Shown piece by piece: positions 35,795 through 43,646 of a DNA stretch of 64,000 nucleotides. The notes under the pieces are model-generated. The model ran no database searches. It was given only the letters and a program-made list of their open reading frames with translations, and had not been told where the DNA came from. The position numbers were made by a program, and so were the translations under genes. Location of the stretch: NCBI GenBank assembly GCA_016704485.1, contig JADJAA010000001.1, positions 1,550,001-1,614,000 of the forward strand, given 5' to 3'. Numbering within the stretch: the first letter of the stretch is position 1; the number at the start of each line of letters is the position of its first letter. The DNA is from Flavobacteriales bacterium. GTDB taxonomy: Bacteria > Bacteroidota > Bacteroidia > Flavobacteriales_F > PHOS-HE28.

Positions 35795-37057
35795 TCAAGC
35801 GACTTTCTCCAGTCGGTTTGTCGGCAGAAGTTGGGCAGCCATACGATCCATGACCTCCCATTCCGGACGTGTGTACGAGTTGCTCTCCGTGACCACCGGG
35901 ATCCTGAATTCGCCCATGGCATCCTCGCGCATAGCCCATTGATCCTTCTGGTCGTAGAGCTTTGTTCCGGGCAAAAGCATCAGCGGCCAAGCCTTAACGT
36001 CCCTGCAGCCTTTGGATAAGAGGTGGTCGATACTACGCTGGAAACTTTCCAAGGTCTGTCCGGGCAACCCGTAGATCAAACTCACTTCGAAAGGAATCTC
36101 GCGCTCCACAAGCTGTTCAATAGCAGCATCGACAAGATCCATCCGATTGGCGCGGTCAATTTTCTTGGACACTGCATGGTCCGTGGTCTGCAACCCGAAC
36201 TCCAAGTGGAAGTTGGCTTGCGTACAAAGGTCCAGGAATGCATTAACCTGTTGGCCTCGGATATTCTCAAAGCGCGATTGCAGGGTGAAGGTGGAGCGCG
36301 TACGGAGTTGAACGATCTCTTGCATTATATCCAGGCACTCCTTCCCAGCGTTGAAGATGGGGTCGAGTATGTTCACGCGTTGCACACGATGTTCAGTGAG
36401 AAATGCTAACTCTTTAAAGACTTTATCCAGTGGGTGCTTATGCACGCGGTGAGTGGCGAGGTCGCGGTGTGCGCAAAATGAACACCGGTAGGGGCAGCCG
36501 CGTTTGGTCTCCAACCGTACCATACCGGCTCCCATTGGTACAGGCAATTCGCCAGTGAGATACGGTGAGGCCAGTTGTGTGAAGTCCACTGGTACGTTCA
36601 CGAACACGGGTTCGTCGGCATCGAGATGGTCCGTCAATTCGGCAAAGGCTTGTTCGGCTTGTCCGGAGATGAAGACCTGGCAATCCGGATACCGACGCAG
36701 CAATTCTGCTCGGTTCCCGTAGGTGACTTGATACCCTCCGAGGACCACCTTGCCAAGGAACCCAAGACGACGAAGCAATGCGATGATGCCATTGGTGAGG
36801 TACTCGTTCCAGATGTAAGCCGAGAGCGCGATGGCGTTAAAGCGGCTCACATCAAGCGCCGCGAGTTGCACTTCGAATTGCTCGGGTGTGGCCGTGCCGC
36901 CGTGTTCGAGCATGTTGATCGAGAGGTGTTCCACGTGCATCTGTCCACGCAGCCGTTCATTACTCCGTTGGTGTGCCAAGAGAGATGCGATCGCCAAGGG
37001 CTTGGTGATCTCACCGTGCCGGATCAGGTCGAAGGATATGATGAGCGTGTTCGTCAT
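35795..37057 (-). CDS. radical SAM protein with B12-binding-like N-terminal domain
   Basis: 420 residues from ATG 37057. The N-terminal 150 residues have the Rossmann-like pattern of cobalamin-binding radical SAM enzymes (IALSAYIWN, KVVLGGYQVTYG, VFISGQAEQAF). The 4Fe-4S site is the canonical CxxxCxxC in GCPYRCSFCAH, near residues 187-195, followed by a TIM-barrel region (ILDPIFNAG, FEFGLQTT-like HLEFGLQTTD, EVSLIYGLPGQTLESF). Substrate unknown. It lies 62 bp upstream of the methylase-kinase fusion and 110 bp downstream of the WYL regulator, all on the same strand. It may belong to the same system or be a passenger. Confidence 0.88.
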   Translation of the reverse strand: MTNTLIISFDLIRHGEITKPLAIASLLAHQRSNERLRGQMHVEHLSINMLEHGGTATPEQFEVQLAALDVSRFNAIALSAYIWNEYLTNGIIALLRRLGFLGKVVLGGYQVTYGNRAELLRRYPDCQVFISGQAEQAFAELTDHLDADEPVFVNVPVDFTQLASPYLTGELPVPMGAGMVRLETKRGCPYRCSFCAHRDLATHRVHKHPLDKVFKELAFLTEHRVQRVNILDPIFNAGKECLDIMQEIVQLRTRSTFTLQSRFENIRGQQVNAFLDLCTQANFHLEFGLQTTDHAVSKKIDRANRMDLVDAAIEQLVEREIPFEVSLIYGLPGQTLESFQRSIDHLLSKGCRDVKAWPLMLLPGTKLYDQKDQWAMREDAMGEFRIPVVTESNSYTRPEWEVMDRMAAQLLPTNRLEKVA

Positions 37058-37166
37058 TGGTCCTCGCCACCAAGGGTCTATATGGTTGGATAATCGCTCA
37101 ACCAACGAACTTCCCTATGGCAACGGACCAAAAGTCCCGGTCACCTGTGCAGTCTATCTGCACAGT

Positions 37167-38177
37167 TCATTTCGCGTAGTTCTTCTTCATTTCCATCACC
37201 CGCAAAAGCAGCGCTTGGCGTAGTTCTTCCGGCGCAATAACCTGTAGCCCTTCTCCATAAGATAACAACAAGGCTTGTAGCTCGTAGTTCAGCTTCACTT
37301 CTAAACGAATAGTCGCGCCGCCGTCTTTTCTCTTCACTACTTTCTGCGAACCGTGTATAGGCTTTGACTCCAAATAAGGCCAAAGTCTATCCGTGACTTG
37401 GATCTTGACAACAACAGCTTCTTGATCCGCAGGTACACTTACACCAACAACATCCTCAAAATACTCCGTGAAATCCACCTCATCGTTCGGTATGTATTTC
37501 ACCTTACTGGGTACAATATCCCGGATCCGGTCCAAGGCCATATTGACAATACGCCCCTCTTCCTCAAGACCAAAAACAAACCAACGGTTGTTATACTGTT
37601 TCAAGTAATACGGATGGAGCAACACAATGCTAGGCGCATTTTGCTTGAAGCCTTGGTAAGATATTTCCAAGGCTTGCTCATTGATGATCGAATGAAATAA
37701 TGTGGTAATGTGCTCGGCACCTTTCAAATACGGGTTCTGCTCAAACTCGATGACCTGAGCAGCCCCTTGTTTCAGCCCGAAACCAGCTTCCAACCGAGCA
37801 ACTAATTCATCTACCCATTCAAACTGCGGCATGCCCTTAAATCGGCTCAGCGTTAAGAGCGCCTCCTTCAATTGTTCCGCTTCGCTCTCGTTCAGCGGTC
37901 GCTTGTTGATAGAGAATTCAAGGTCACTGTACCGGTAAAAAGTACGCTTTCCGTCTTTGTGTTTCTCCAGCGGGATAGCCCATCCTTGTTCGCTCTCCAT
38001 GTACTTGATGTCCTCGAAAACTTGGCGGCGGCTGATGCTTGCACCTGCTCCGGTGAACTCCTCCAACGCCATGTTGCAAGCTTCCATCAGGTCTTCGATG
38101 AAATACTCGCGCCCACGGTTCGCAAAGCAACGGTCCATTGTCTGATAGCGAATAAGGGCATTCTTATTTACGGGCAT
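37167..38177 (-). CDS. WYL-domain transcriptional regulator
   Basis: 336 residues. The N-terminus is a winged helix (MPVNKNALIRYQTMDRCF through ISRRQVFEDIKYMES), followed by the WYL domain with its core ALEISYQGFK and LLHPYYLKQYNNRWFVFGL, and a C-terminal WCX-like part (ATIRLEVKLNYELQALLLSYG). WYL regulators sense nucleic acids or nucleotides and commonly control defence genes such as BREX (BrxR). It is the first gene of the minus-strand series running down to hsdS, and lies next to the palindrome array, which could include its binding sites. The base composition is more AT-rich than the core genes, consistent with transfer. Confidence 0.88.
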   Translation of the reverse strand: MPVNKNALIRYQTMDRCFANRGREYFIEDLMEACNMALEEFTGAGASISRRQVFEDIKYMESEQGWAIPLEKHKDGKRTFYRYSDLEFSINKRPLNESEAEQLKEALLTLSRFKGMPQFEWVDELVARLEAGFGLKQGAAQVIEFEQNPYLKGAEHITTLFHSIINEQALEISYQGFKQNAPSIVLLHPYYLKQYNNRWFVFGLEEEGRIVNMALDRIRDIVPSKVKYIPNDEVDFTEYFEDVVGVSVPADQEAVVVKIQVTDRLWPYLESKPIHGSQKVVKRKDGGATIRLEVKLNYELQALLLSYGEGLQVIAPEELRQALLLRVMEMKKNYAK

Positions 38178-38315
38178 CTCGGGTGGCTGAAATTAGGGCT
38201 GAACGGTGTTACCAGCCTCGTCTTTTATGGTCCTTCAGAAATACAAAAAACGGACTAATGCTTCTGCGCTCACTTTTCAAAAATCAATTGCATAGAGCAA
38301 ATTAATCTTCCGCTG
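38178..38315. other. upstream region of the WYL gene
   Basis: Short AT-rich leader between the WYL regulator and the 22-bp array. It should hold the promoter of the regulator. I cannot point to a convincing -33/-7 pair. Confidence 0.35.
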
Positions 38316-38726
38316 CCAGCTGGGTGGTAACCTGCACCAAGCTTGATGGTACCACACACCAAGCTTAGTGGTACCCTGTGCCAAGCTTAGTGGTACCTTG
38401 CACTAAGCTTGATGGTACCCTGCACTAAGCTTAGTGGTACCCTGCACTAAGCTTAGTGGTACTCTGCACTAAGCTTAATGGTACCCTGCACCCAGTTGGG
38501 TGGTACCCTCCACCCAGCAGGGTGGTACCCTGCACCCAGTTGGGTGGTACCCTGCACTAAGCTTAGTGGTACCCTGCACTAAGCTTAGTGGTACTCTGCA
38601 CTAAGCTTAATGGTACCCTGCACCCAGTTGGGTGGTACCCTGCACCCAGTTGGGTGGTACCCTGCACCCAGTTGGGTGGTACCCCGCACTAAACTTAATG
38701 GTACCCGACACCAAGCTCAATAGTGC
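38316..38726. repeat. 22-bp tandem array of palindromic units, about 19 copies
   Basis: Direct tandem repeats with a 22-bp period. Each unit holds a 14-base inverted repeat followed by GGTACC. Two main sequence classes exist, CACTAAGCTTAGTG and CACCCAGTTGGGTG, with intermediates such as CACCAAGCTTGATG. The left and right arms change together, so the dyad survives although its sequence differs. Units 6-9 and 12-15 are the same variants in the same order, showing block duplication. No spacers and no coding sense. Confidence 0.9.
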
Positions 38727-38816
38727 ATTCCATTGATCTTGAGGGAGTTCACCTGAACCAGCATTGCGCTTGTGCCTCGGGAACTTGAGGAAGTAAAAGG
38801 TGAAATGGTCCGCTAT

Positions 38817-38837
38817 CTATACCATACTACTATAGGG
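38817..38837. repeat. dyad element, copy 1 of 3
   Basis: CTATACCATACTACTATAG followed by GG. The ends CTATA and TATAG form a dyad. Copies 2 and 3 are at 38919 and 39005. Confidence 0.7.
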
Positions 38838-38918
38838 CACATTGAACCTTAGTCTGGACTTCCGCCTTCGGAACTGCATTCGCTGCCAGATGATCATTGG
38901 GGTGCAATTATCCCAAAC

Positions 38919-38939
38919 CTATACCATATTACTATAGGG
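38919..38939. repeat. dyad element, copy 2 of 3
   Basis: CTATACCATATTACTATAG followed by GG, one base different from copy 1, 102 bp further on. Confidence 0.7.
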
Positions 38940-39004
38940 GGCATAAGCCTCCATCTCCGGCTCGTGAACTTTGGAGGTAAAGATGGTGTGATTTGACCTA
39001 CTAC

Positions 39005-39025
39005 CTATACCATATTACTATATGG
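39005..39025. repeat. dyad element, copy 3 of 3
   Basis: CTATACCATATTACTATA followed by TGG, 86 bp after copy 2. The flanks preceding copies 1 and 3 also share a diverged GAACTT...GGAGG-type stretch, so a longer segment was once duplicated. Confidence 0.7.
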
Positions 39026-39114
39026 TGCTTTGCACCGTGCGCCTCGTGGTGCACACTTGTGGTTCAGAACTGCTTCATGTAGGCCTGGTGCAAGAGGCTG
39101 TATTTGTTCCATTG

Positions 39115-39578
39115 GTACATGGCCTTGTCCCGTAAGTACATGTACTTGTGCCTTTGGTACATGTACTTGTCCCGTGAGTACATGTACTTGTCCCGTAAGT
39201 GCATGTACTTGTCCCGTGAGTACATGTACTTGTCCCGTGAGTACATGTACTTGTCCCGTAAGTACATGTACTTGTCCCGTAAGTACATGTACTTGTGCCG
39301 TTGGTACATGTACTTGTCCCGTAAGTACATGTACTTGTGCCGTTGGTACATGTACTTGTGCCGTTGGTACATGTACTTGTGCCGTGAGTACATGTACTTG
39401 TGCCGTGAGTACATGTACTTGTCCCGTAAGTACATGTACTTGTGCCGTTGGTACATGTACTTGTCCCGTAAGTACATGTACTTGTCCCGTAAGTACATGT
39501 ACTTGTCCCGTAAGTACATGTACTTGTCCCGTAAGTACATGTACTTGTGCCGTGAGTATGTGTACCTGTACCATGTGT
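39115..39578. repeat. 21-bp tandem array with GTACATGTAC palindromes, about 21-22 copies
   Basis: Units begin with the palindrome GTACATGTAC, then CTTGT and a variable six bases (CCCGTA, CCCGTG, GCCGTT or GCCGTG). The core palindrome is almost invariant while the tail alternates among a few variants. Since 21 is a multiple of three, several frames on both strands stay open through the array; they are composition effects, not genes. Confidence 0.9.
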
Positions 39579-39819
39579 AACGATACTTCAAGTTACAGTA
39601 CACTTACTTGATACAGAGGTGCTTATGCCATTGCGTGGGGTATGCCTGCTTGTAACACGGGGACTGATAACCCACTCAGCGTCAGGCGTAAAGAGTGATC
39701 CGAACGTTGCCCGTGCTGCATAACCCATCCTCGAGCGGCCGCGTGCGGGCTACAGTAAATGAAAAGAACCCCGGCCAGTTGTGCTAGGATTCTTCCGTTC
39801 GGGGATGGTGTATGAGTGG

Positions 39820-39852
39820 CAGGGTCGTCTGCTATGCGGCAGACTGACCCTG
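39820..39852 (+). promoter_or_regulatory. leader hairpin before the small ORF at 39866
   Basis: CAGGGTCGTCTGC pairs with GCAGACTGACCCTG across a 6-base loop, a 13-bp stem with one bulged base, ending 14 bp before the ATG at 39866. It could be an attenuator, a translational control hairpin or a small-RNA element. Confidence 0.45.
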
Positions 39853-39865
39853 AGCGGGTTTAAAA

Positions 39866-40150
39866 ATGCGCCGCTGCACTACGCAATGGGTAGCGGATGC
39901 GCAGTTCGCTTACCTGGTGGACCCCGCATCGCCCGAAGCGGAACTTCCGCACAAAGCAACCCTCTTGGTGCACTGCCCGGAACGCGGCGAGATCCGGCTG
40001 AATATATTGTCCAACGGTTCCATCGCCGAACTACAGTTCACGGACTGCTATGAACCGATGTCCAGAACCACCAGCATAGCAGAAGAATCCGATCCGATGT
40101 CTCCTTTTACCGTGGTACATCGGCATTGGGATCACGGCAGTGAGGTGTAG
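39866..40150 (+). CDS. small hypothetical protein
   Basis: 94 residues, MRRCTTQWVADAQFAYLVDP onward, rich in acidic residues and with several Cys/His (LLVHCPERGEIRLNILSNG, HRHWDHGSEV). A stop lies three codons before the ATG, so this is the only possible start. A strong rho-independent terminator follows 20 bp after the stop on the same strand, which supports a real plus-strand transcript. No family recognised. Confidence 0.5.
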   Translation: MRRCTTQWVADAQFAYLVDPASPEAELPHKATLLVHCPERGEIRLNILSNGSIAELQFTDCYEPMSRTTSIAEESDPMSPFTVVHRHWDHGSEV

Positions 40151-40170
40151 GTGTGCCCCTCATTTGAATG

Positions 40171-40205
40171 GAACGACCCCGCTGTTTTTGCTGGGTCGTT
40201 TTTTT
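40171..40205 (+). terminator. rho-independent terminator
   Basis: AACGACCC stem, 13-base loop, GGGTCGTT stem, then a continuous T run (the stem's final T residues plus six more). Ends transcription of the small gene at 39866 and lies 76 bp before the 3' end of the convergent HNH gene. Confidence 0.85.
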
Positions 40206-40280
40206 TGCTGGGGGGCGCGAGAGACGAGCTTCCATTCTTGCAGACCATGGATCAATGGGCATTGGATGGAATGTAAATTG

Positions 40281-41249
40281 TCAAGCCTTTATGAACTCGT
40301 TCACAAAAGCTTGTACAAATTGCTTGGCTAAAGCAGAGTAAGGCTTGGTCGGCTCTGTCAGTTGCATCAGCAATTCCACCTCTTGCTCGATCATCGCCTC
40401 AATTGTTCCTGTGGTCTTTTTTACAAGTTTGTTCAATGTACGTGTTGGTACTTTATCCTTGAATGATCTGATATCCTTACCGATCTCGTTCGATAGGTCG
40501 ATCAATTTCAAGATCATCTCAAAACGCATTTTTAATCGCAGAATGTATTCTCTGCGCATATCGACCAACCCCTTTCTATTCAAGCCGTAGATCTCAATGG
40601 AACGGATCGCTTTTTGCCAATGGATCTCCCTTTTTATCACGTTCTCTGATGAGGGCAAAGCAATGGCCTTCATTACTCCTGAGTCATCGTATTCCAAGTA
40701 TTTGCTAGGTTCGTCCGTACAAGGGTTCAACAACAAACATTGTTCGCCTGAAATATCGAACAGCGGCGCACTCGCACGCATTGTTTCATCAAACAATGGA
40801 AAAGAGTTTGCCTTTCCTTGTTTTAGCTTTTTCCATTGATAGGACCCATCTATGGGGTTCTTTCGATACACATATTGATAGCGCGCTCTATTGCAGTCTA
40901 TGCATGAAGGGAGTAGATTATCCCATTCCATTGCGAGCTTAGCATATACACCTACTTTAGTTTCGGTCTTGTTCGTCAATTCTACGAGCACTTCGGATTT
41001 GGGTCTGAAATGCTCAATATCCAGCGGTTGTGTGCGCGTGTAAGGTGATTCGCAATATGCACATTTACCATGGAACATAAGCTCCAACAACTCAGGCACT
41101 TTTTCGTGCTTGTAAAGCTTGAAATCGGGCTTTAGGTCCTTGTGGAAATCGCTTCGAAGCCATGCTTCCACCTCTTCCTTTTCTTTGTTGAAGGCATCCG
41201 AGGTTATGGTAAGTGCCTGCGGGGCATTTACGCGTTTTCGTTTGATCAT
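40281..41249 (-). CDS. HNH endonuclease, PtuB/TIGR02646-like
   Basis: 322-residue nuclease. Its HNH zinc-ribbon core is complete: C63 and C66 (GKCAYCESPY), the catalytic H80 in LDIEHFRPKS, then C116 and C119 with N120 (NLLPSCIDCNRARYQ). This is the motif order of the HNH partner in Septu (PtuB) and in retron-linked HNH effectors. The helical C-terminal half (from about 190) has no recognised domain. It is the last gene of the six-gene run, 8 bp after the HNH-ATPase stop, so it is co-transcribed with its ATPase. Expected to cut nucleic acid when the ATPase releases it; that control is inferred from Septu. Confidence 0.85.
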   Translation of the reverse strand: MIKRKRVNAPQALTITSDAFNKEKEEVEAWLRSDFHKDLKPDFKLYKHEKVPELLELMFHGKCAYCESPYTRTQPLDIEHFRPKSEVLVELTNKTETKVGVYAKLAMEWDNLLPSCIDCNRARYQYVYRKNPIDGSYQWKKLKQGKANSFPLFDETMRASAPLFDISGEQCLLLNPCTDEPSKYLEYDDSGVMKAIALPSSENVIKREIHWQKAIRSIEIYGLNRKGLVDMRREYILRLKMRFEMILKLIDLSNEIGKDIRSFKDKVPTRTLNKLVKKTTGTIEAMIEQEVELLMQLTEPTKPYSALAKQFVQAFVNEFIKA

Positions 41250-41257
41250 TGAAGAGC

Positions 41258-43645
41258 TCAGTTGTTCAGGCGCCAGGAAGCATCCGTTAAAGCCTCTATT
41301 ATCTTCTTAGTGGGTTTGGGAAATCGTACGTTGGTCGGTGACTTCATCAAGTGCTCATCGATCAGCCTCAACAAGTACATATCACGCCGACTACTACCGA
41401 GAATGCTCTTTCTGTTGAGTCGTTCATGTAGATCCTTCAGTTGTGCCTTACCCGAATCATCTAACGCCGATGCCTTCGCTATGAGGTTGTAATAGCGGTC
41501 AAAGAATTCAGCTGTGCGCGGGTCCAGGGTTGTACTTAATCCGAATAATTCTGAGGTAAGGAGCTGGTCGGAACGTAAGCCAGCCGGCGAATCCATGTCG
41601 TCGTGTACTGTAGCCATGGAAGGGTCGTCCACATTTCTCTTGACCAATGCTACTTCACCAGCACCCAGCCCATGCAGGCATAGTGGCTCATGGGTGCTCG
41701 CGATGAATTGGATAAGCGGAAATGTCTGTTCCAATCTTCTTAAGATGCTCATGCGCCAACTCGGGTGCAGATGTGCACCGATCTCATCAATTAGTACCAC
41801 GCCTCTAATTTGATGCGTATCCGTTGGATTGCCTGCCATTATATCACAGGCTAGACCAACCATGGTCTTGTAACCCGCACTAAAATGCTTTAAGCGGGTG
41901 AATGACCCGTTCACGAAAAGCCCGAATTGTGTTGGCTTGTTGTTTTCAAATTGAAAGTCGAGACGTGTAGAATTATCTGTAAGATCCAGCAGGTCCTTCA
42001 AGGCCACACAAACATCGAAGAACTGCTGTTGATTCTTTACCACTATGGTACGTAACCACTCTTCGGCATCTACCATGGGATAGAACGGGTCAAAGAGGTT
42101 CTGGATGTTCTTATTCACTCCCCTTTTCTCTAACAGATCAGAACTCTTGCCTTTTTGCGGCAGCAATCGAACAGGCCCGTATGCACGAAGAAATATATTC
42201 GGGACCTCACCTTGCTCCCATTTTAATCCGCTATTCGTGATGTTCACTACGATAGGATCTGTTCGCTGATGAAAGTAGACTTCAATTCTACCTGACGTAG
42301 CTCCACGCCTCAAGCTAGTGCTGAAATGCTCCTTCATCTTACTCAAGGCTTTCTTGCCGCTGAGTATCAATGCAAGTGCTTCGAGCAGCGAACTTTTTCC
42401 TGACCCGTTCTCACCCAGCAGCATTTTCCAACCGCTGTGTCGAAAGGTTTCCTGTTGTGGAGATTCGGAGCCGTTTTCGTCGATCGTCTTCCGGCGTTCC
42501 TCTTGATTGCCTCCCGCTGTTTCCGTGTTCAAGTCTAAGTTCAGTTCACGTTCTGTGTCTACTAGGTCTTTCGGGCGTTCTTGGGGGATCAAGAATACAG
42601 CCTTCTCGAAGATCCTGTAATTCTCAACTATTAATTTGCTAATGGTCAGCGCTTGATGCGCGACTTTCTCCTTGGACGGCGCATTCTCTGTGGCGGTTTT
42701 CGGAGGAGTTCTTTGCGCCTCGGAACTCGTCTTCTTTGGAGACTCCTTATTAGCGCGTGTTGATCCCGGTTTCGTACGCGCTCCGGTCTCAGCTTCTAAT
42801 AAGGACCCAGGCTTATTGAGCCCTTTGCTTATTGTTTCGACGTGCAGGCCGTCGCCTTGAATGAGGATTTTTAGTCCGAAGTCCTCCTTAAGAACATGGT
42901 TACTCAGATTCCGCATTGGACTTTGCGGGTCTATCAGTCCTTTCAAGAAGTGATCTTCTTCTACGGTTCGAGGTAGTTTCTCACCCTTTTTTTTAAGAAC
43001 CAGAGACTTTGTCAAGTCGCGAACTCGGTGAACCATATCACTCCTTCTATTGATGGCGGATTTCCGGTTCAGGTCCAGAGTTTCAATGGTCACCTCGGCT
43101 CGTCGCTTCTGCATGTGCCCTAAAGTGGAACGAGGCTTTATCATTCCATTAGATGAATAGTCGAAGTACTCCTCCGGATCGTCTTCATAAGGATTCAGCA
43201 AATACGGTTCTTCTTTCTCGAGCGCACTCCCCCGAGGCTGGTCATCAGCATGCTTGATAGGAACACGTTTTCCGGCGATGGGAAACTGTGCTCCCTTTGC
43301 AAAACTGCACTCATTGCATATGGGTAGCATGTTCTGCCAATCAAACAATAGCCACCAATAGTGGTCGCCAACCTGCTCATTTGGTTCCACTTTTACCGGT
43401 CGGTACAGGTCGATGTGTACCGTCTTTTCATTCAAGGGTGCTTCGCAATACGCACATGCATTATTGGAGGTTTCCAGAAGATCTCGGTTTACATCACGAG
43501 AATACTGTGGAGCCTTGTGTCTTATCTGGCTTCGCTTCTCTAAAGGTTGCGCATAAAACTTCCGAAGTTCATTGAACGTCTTCTCTCCTTCCGTACTGTA
43601 CTGTAGGTCTGGTGGAGATACTTTACTTCGGTTCAGTTTTCTCAT
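41258..43645 (-). CDS. HNH-like domain fused to an SMC/ABC-type ATPase (PtuA-like)
   Basis: 795 residues. The N-terminal 130 residues copy the HNH scaffold: C64 and C67 (ACAYCEAPL), C110 and C113 (PICNEC). The catalytic position reads HIDLYRPVK, so Leu80 replaces the usual histidine and this HNH should be inactive. After a charged, low-complexity linker (about 270-330) comes an overcoming-lysogenization/RecF-type ATPase: Walker A GENGSGKS near 412, signature-like HFSAGYKTM near 588, Walker B GVVLIDEIGAHLHP near 618 and STHEP near 648. ATPase plus HNH is the Septu arrangement, here partly fused. The start lies 1 bp after the amidohydrolase stop. Confidence 0.85.
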   Translation of the reverse strand: MRKLNRSKVSPPDLQYSTEGEKTFNELRKFYAQPLEKRSQIRHKAPQYSRDVNRDLLETSNNACAYCEAPLNEKTVHIDLYRPVKVEPNEQVGDHYWWLLFDWQNMLPICNECSFAKGAQFPIAGKRVPIKHADDQPRGSALEKEEPYLLNPYEDDPEEYFDYSSNGMIKPRSTLGHMQKRRAEVTIETLDLNRKSAINRRSDMVHRVRDLTKSLVLKKKGEKLPRTVEEDHFLKGLIDPQSPMRNLSNHVLKEDFGLKILIQGDGLHVETISKGLNKPGSLLEAETGARTKPGSTRANKESPKKTSSEAQRTPPKTATENAPSKEKVAHQALTISKLIVENYRIFEKAVFLIPQERPKDLVDTERELNLDLNTETAGGNQEERRKTIDENGSESPQQETFRHSGWKMLLGENGSGKSSLLEALALILSGKKALSKMKEHFSTSLRRGATSGRIEVYFHQRTDPIVVNITNSGLKWEQGEVPNIFLRAYGPVRLLPQKGKSSDLLEKRGVNKNIQNLFDPFYPMVDAEEWLRTIVVKNQQQFFDVCVALKDLLDLTDNSTRLDFQFENNKPTQFGLFVNGSFTRLKHFSAGYKTMVGLACDIMAGNPTDTHQIRGVVLIDEIGAHLHPSWRMSILRRLEQTFPLIQFIASTHEPLCLHGLGAGEVALVKRNVDDPSMATVHDDMDSPAGLRSDQLLTSELFGLSTTLDPRTAEFFDRYYNLIAKASALDDSGKAQLKDLHERLNRKSILGSSRRDMYLLRLIDEHLMKSPTNVRFPKPTKKIIEALTDASWRLNN

Positions 43646-43646
43646 C

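Noticed and set aside
38316..39578. CRISPR array
   Set aside because: Units are contiguous tandem repeats without unique spacers of constant length, and no cas genes are present.
39005..39603. Long ORFs of 158-193 codons on both strands encoding 7-residue repeats
   Set aside because: They run through the 21-bp array. A period divisible by three keeps several frames open at once; there is no start context, domain or bias favouring one frame.
39660..39780. Possible tRNA-like or structured RNA in the GC-rich stretch before the small gene
   Set aside because: No cloverleaf with proper arms could be drawn; left unannotated.
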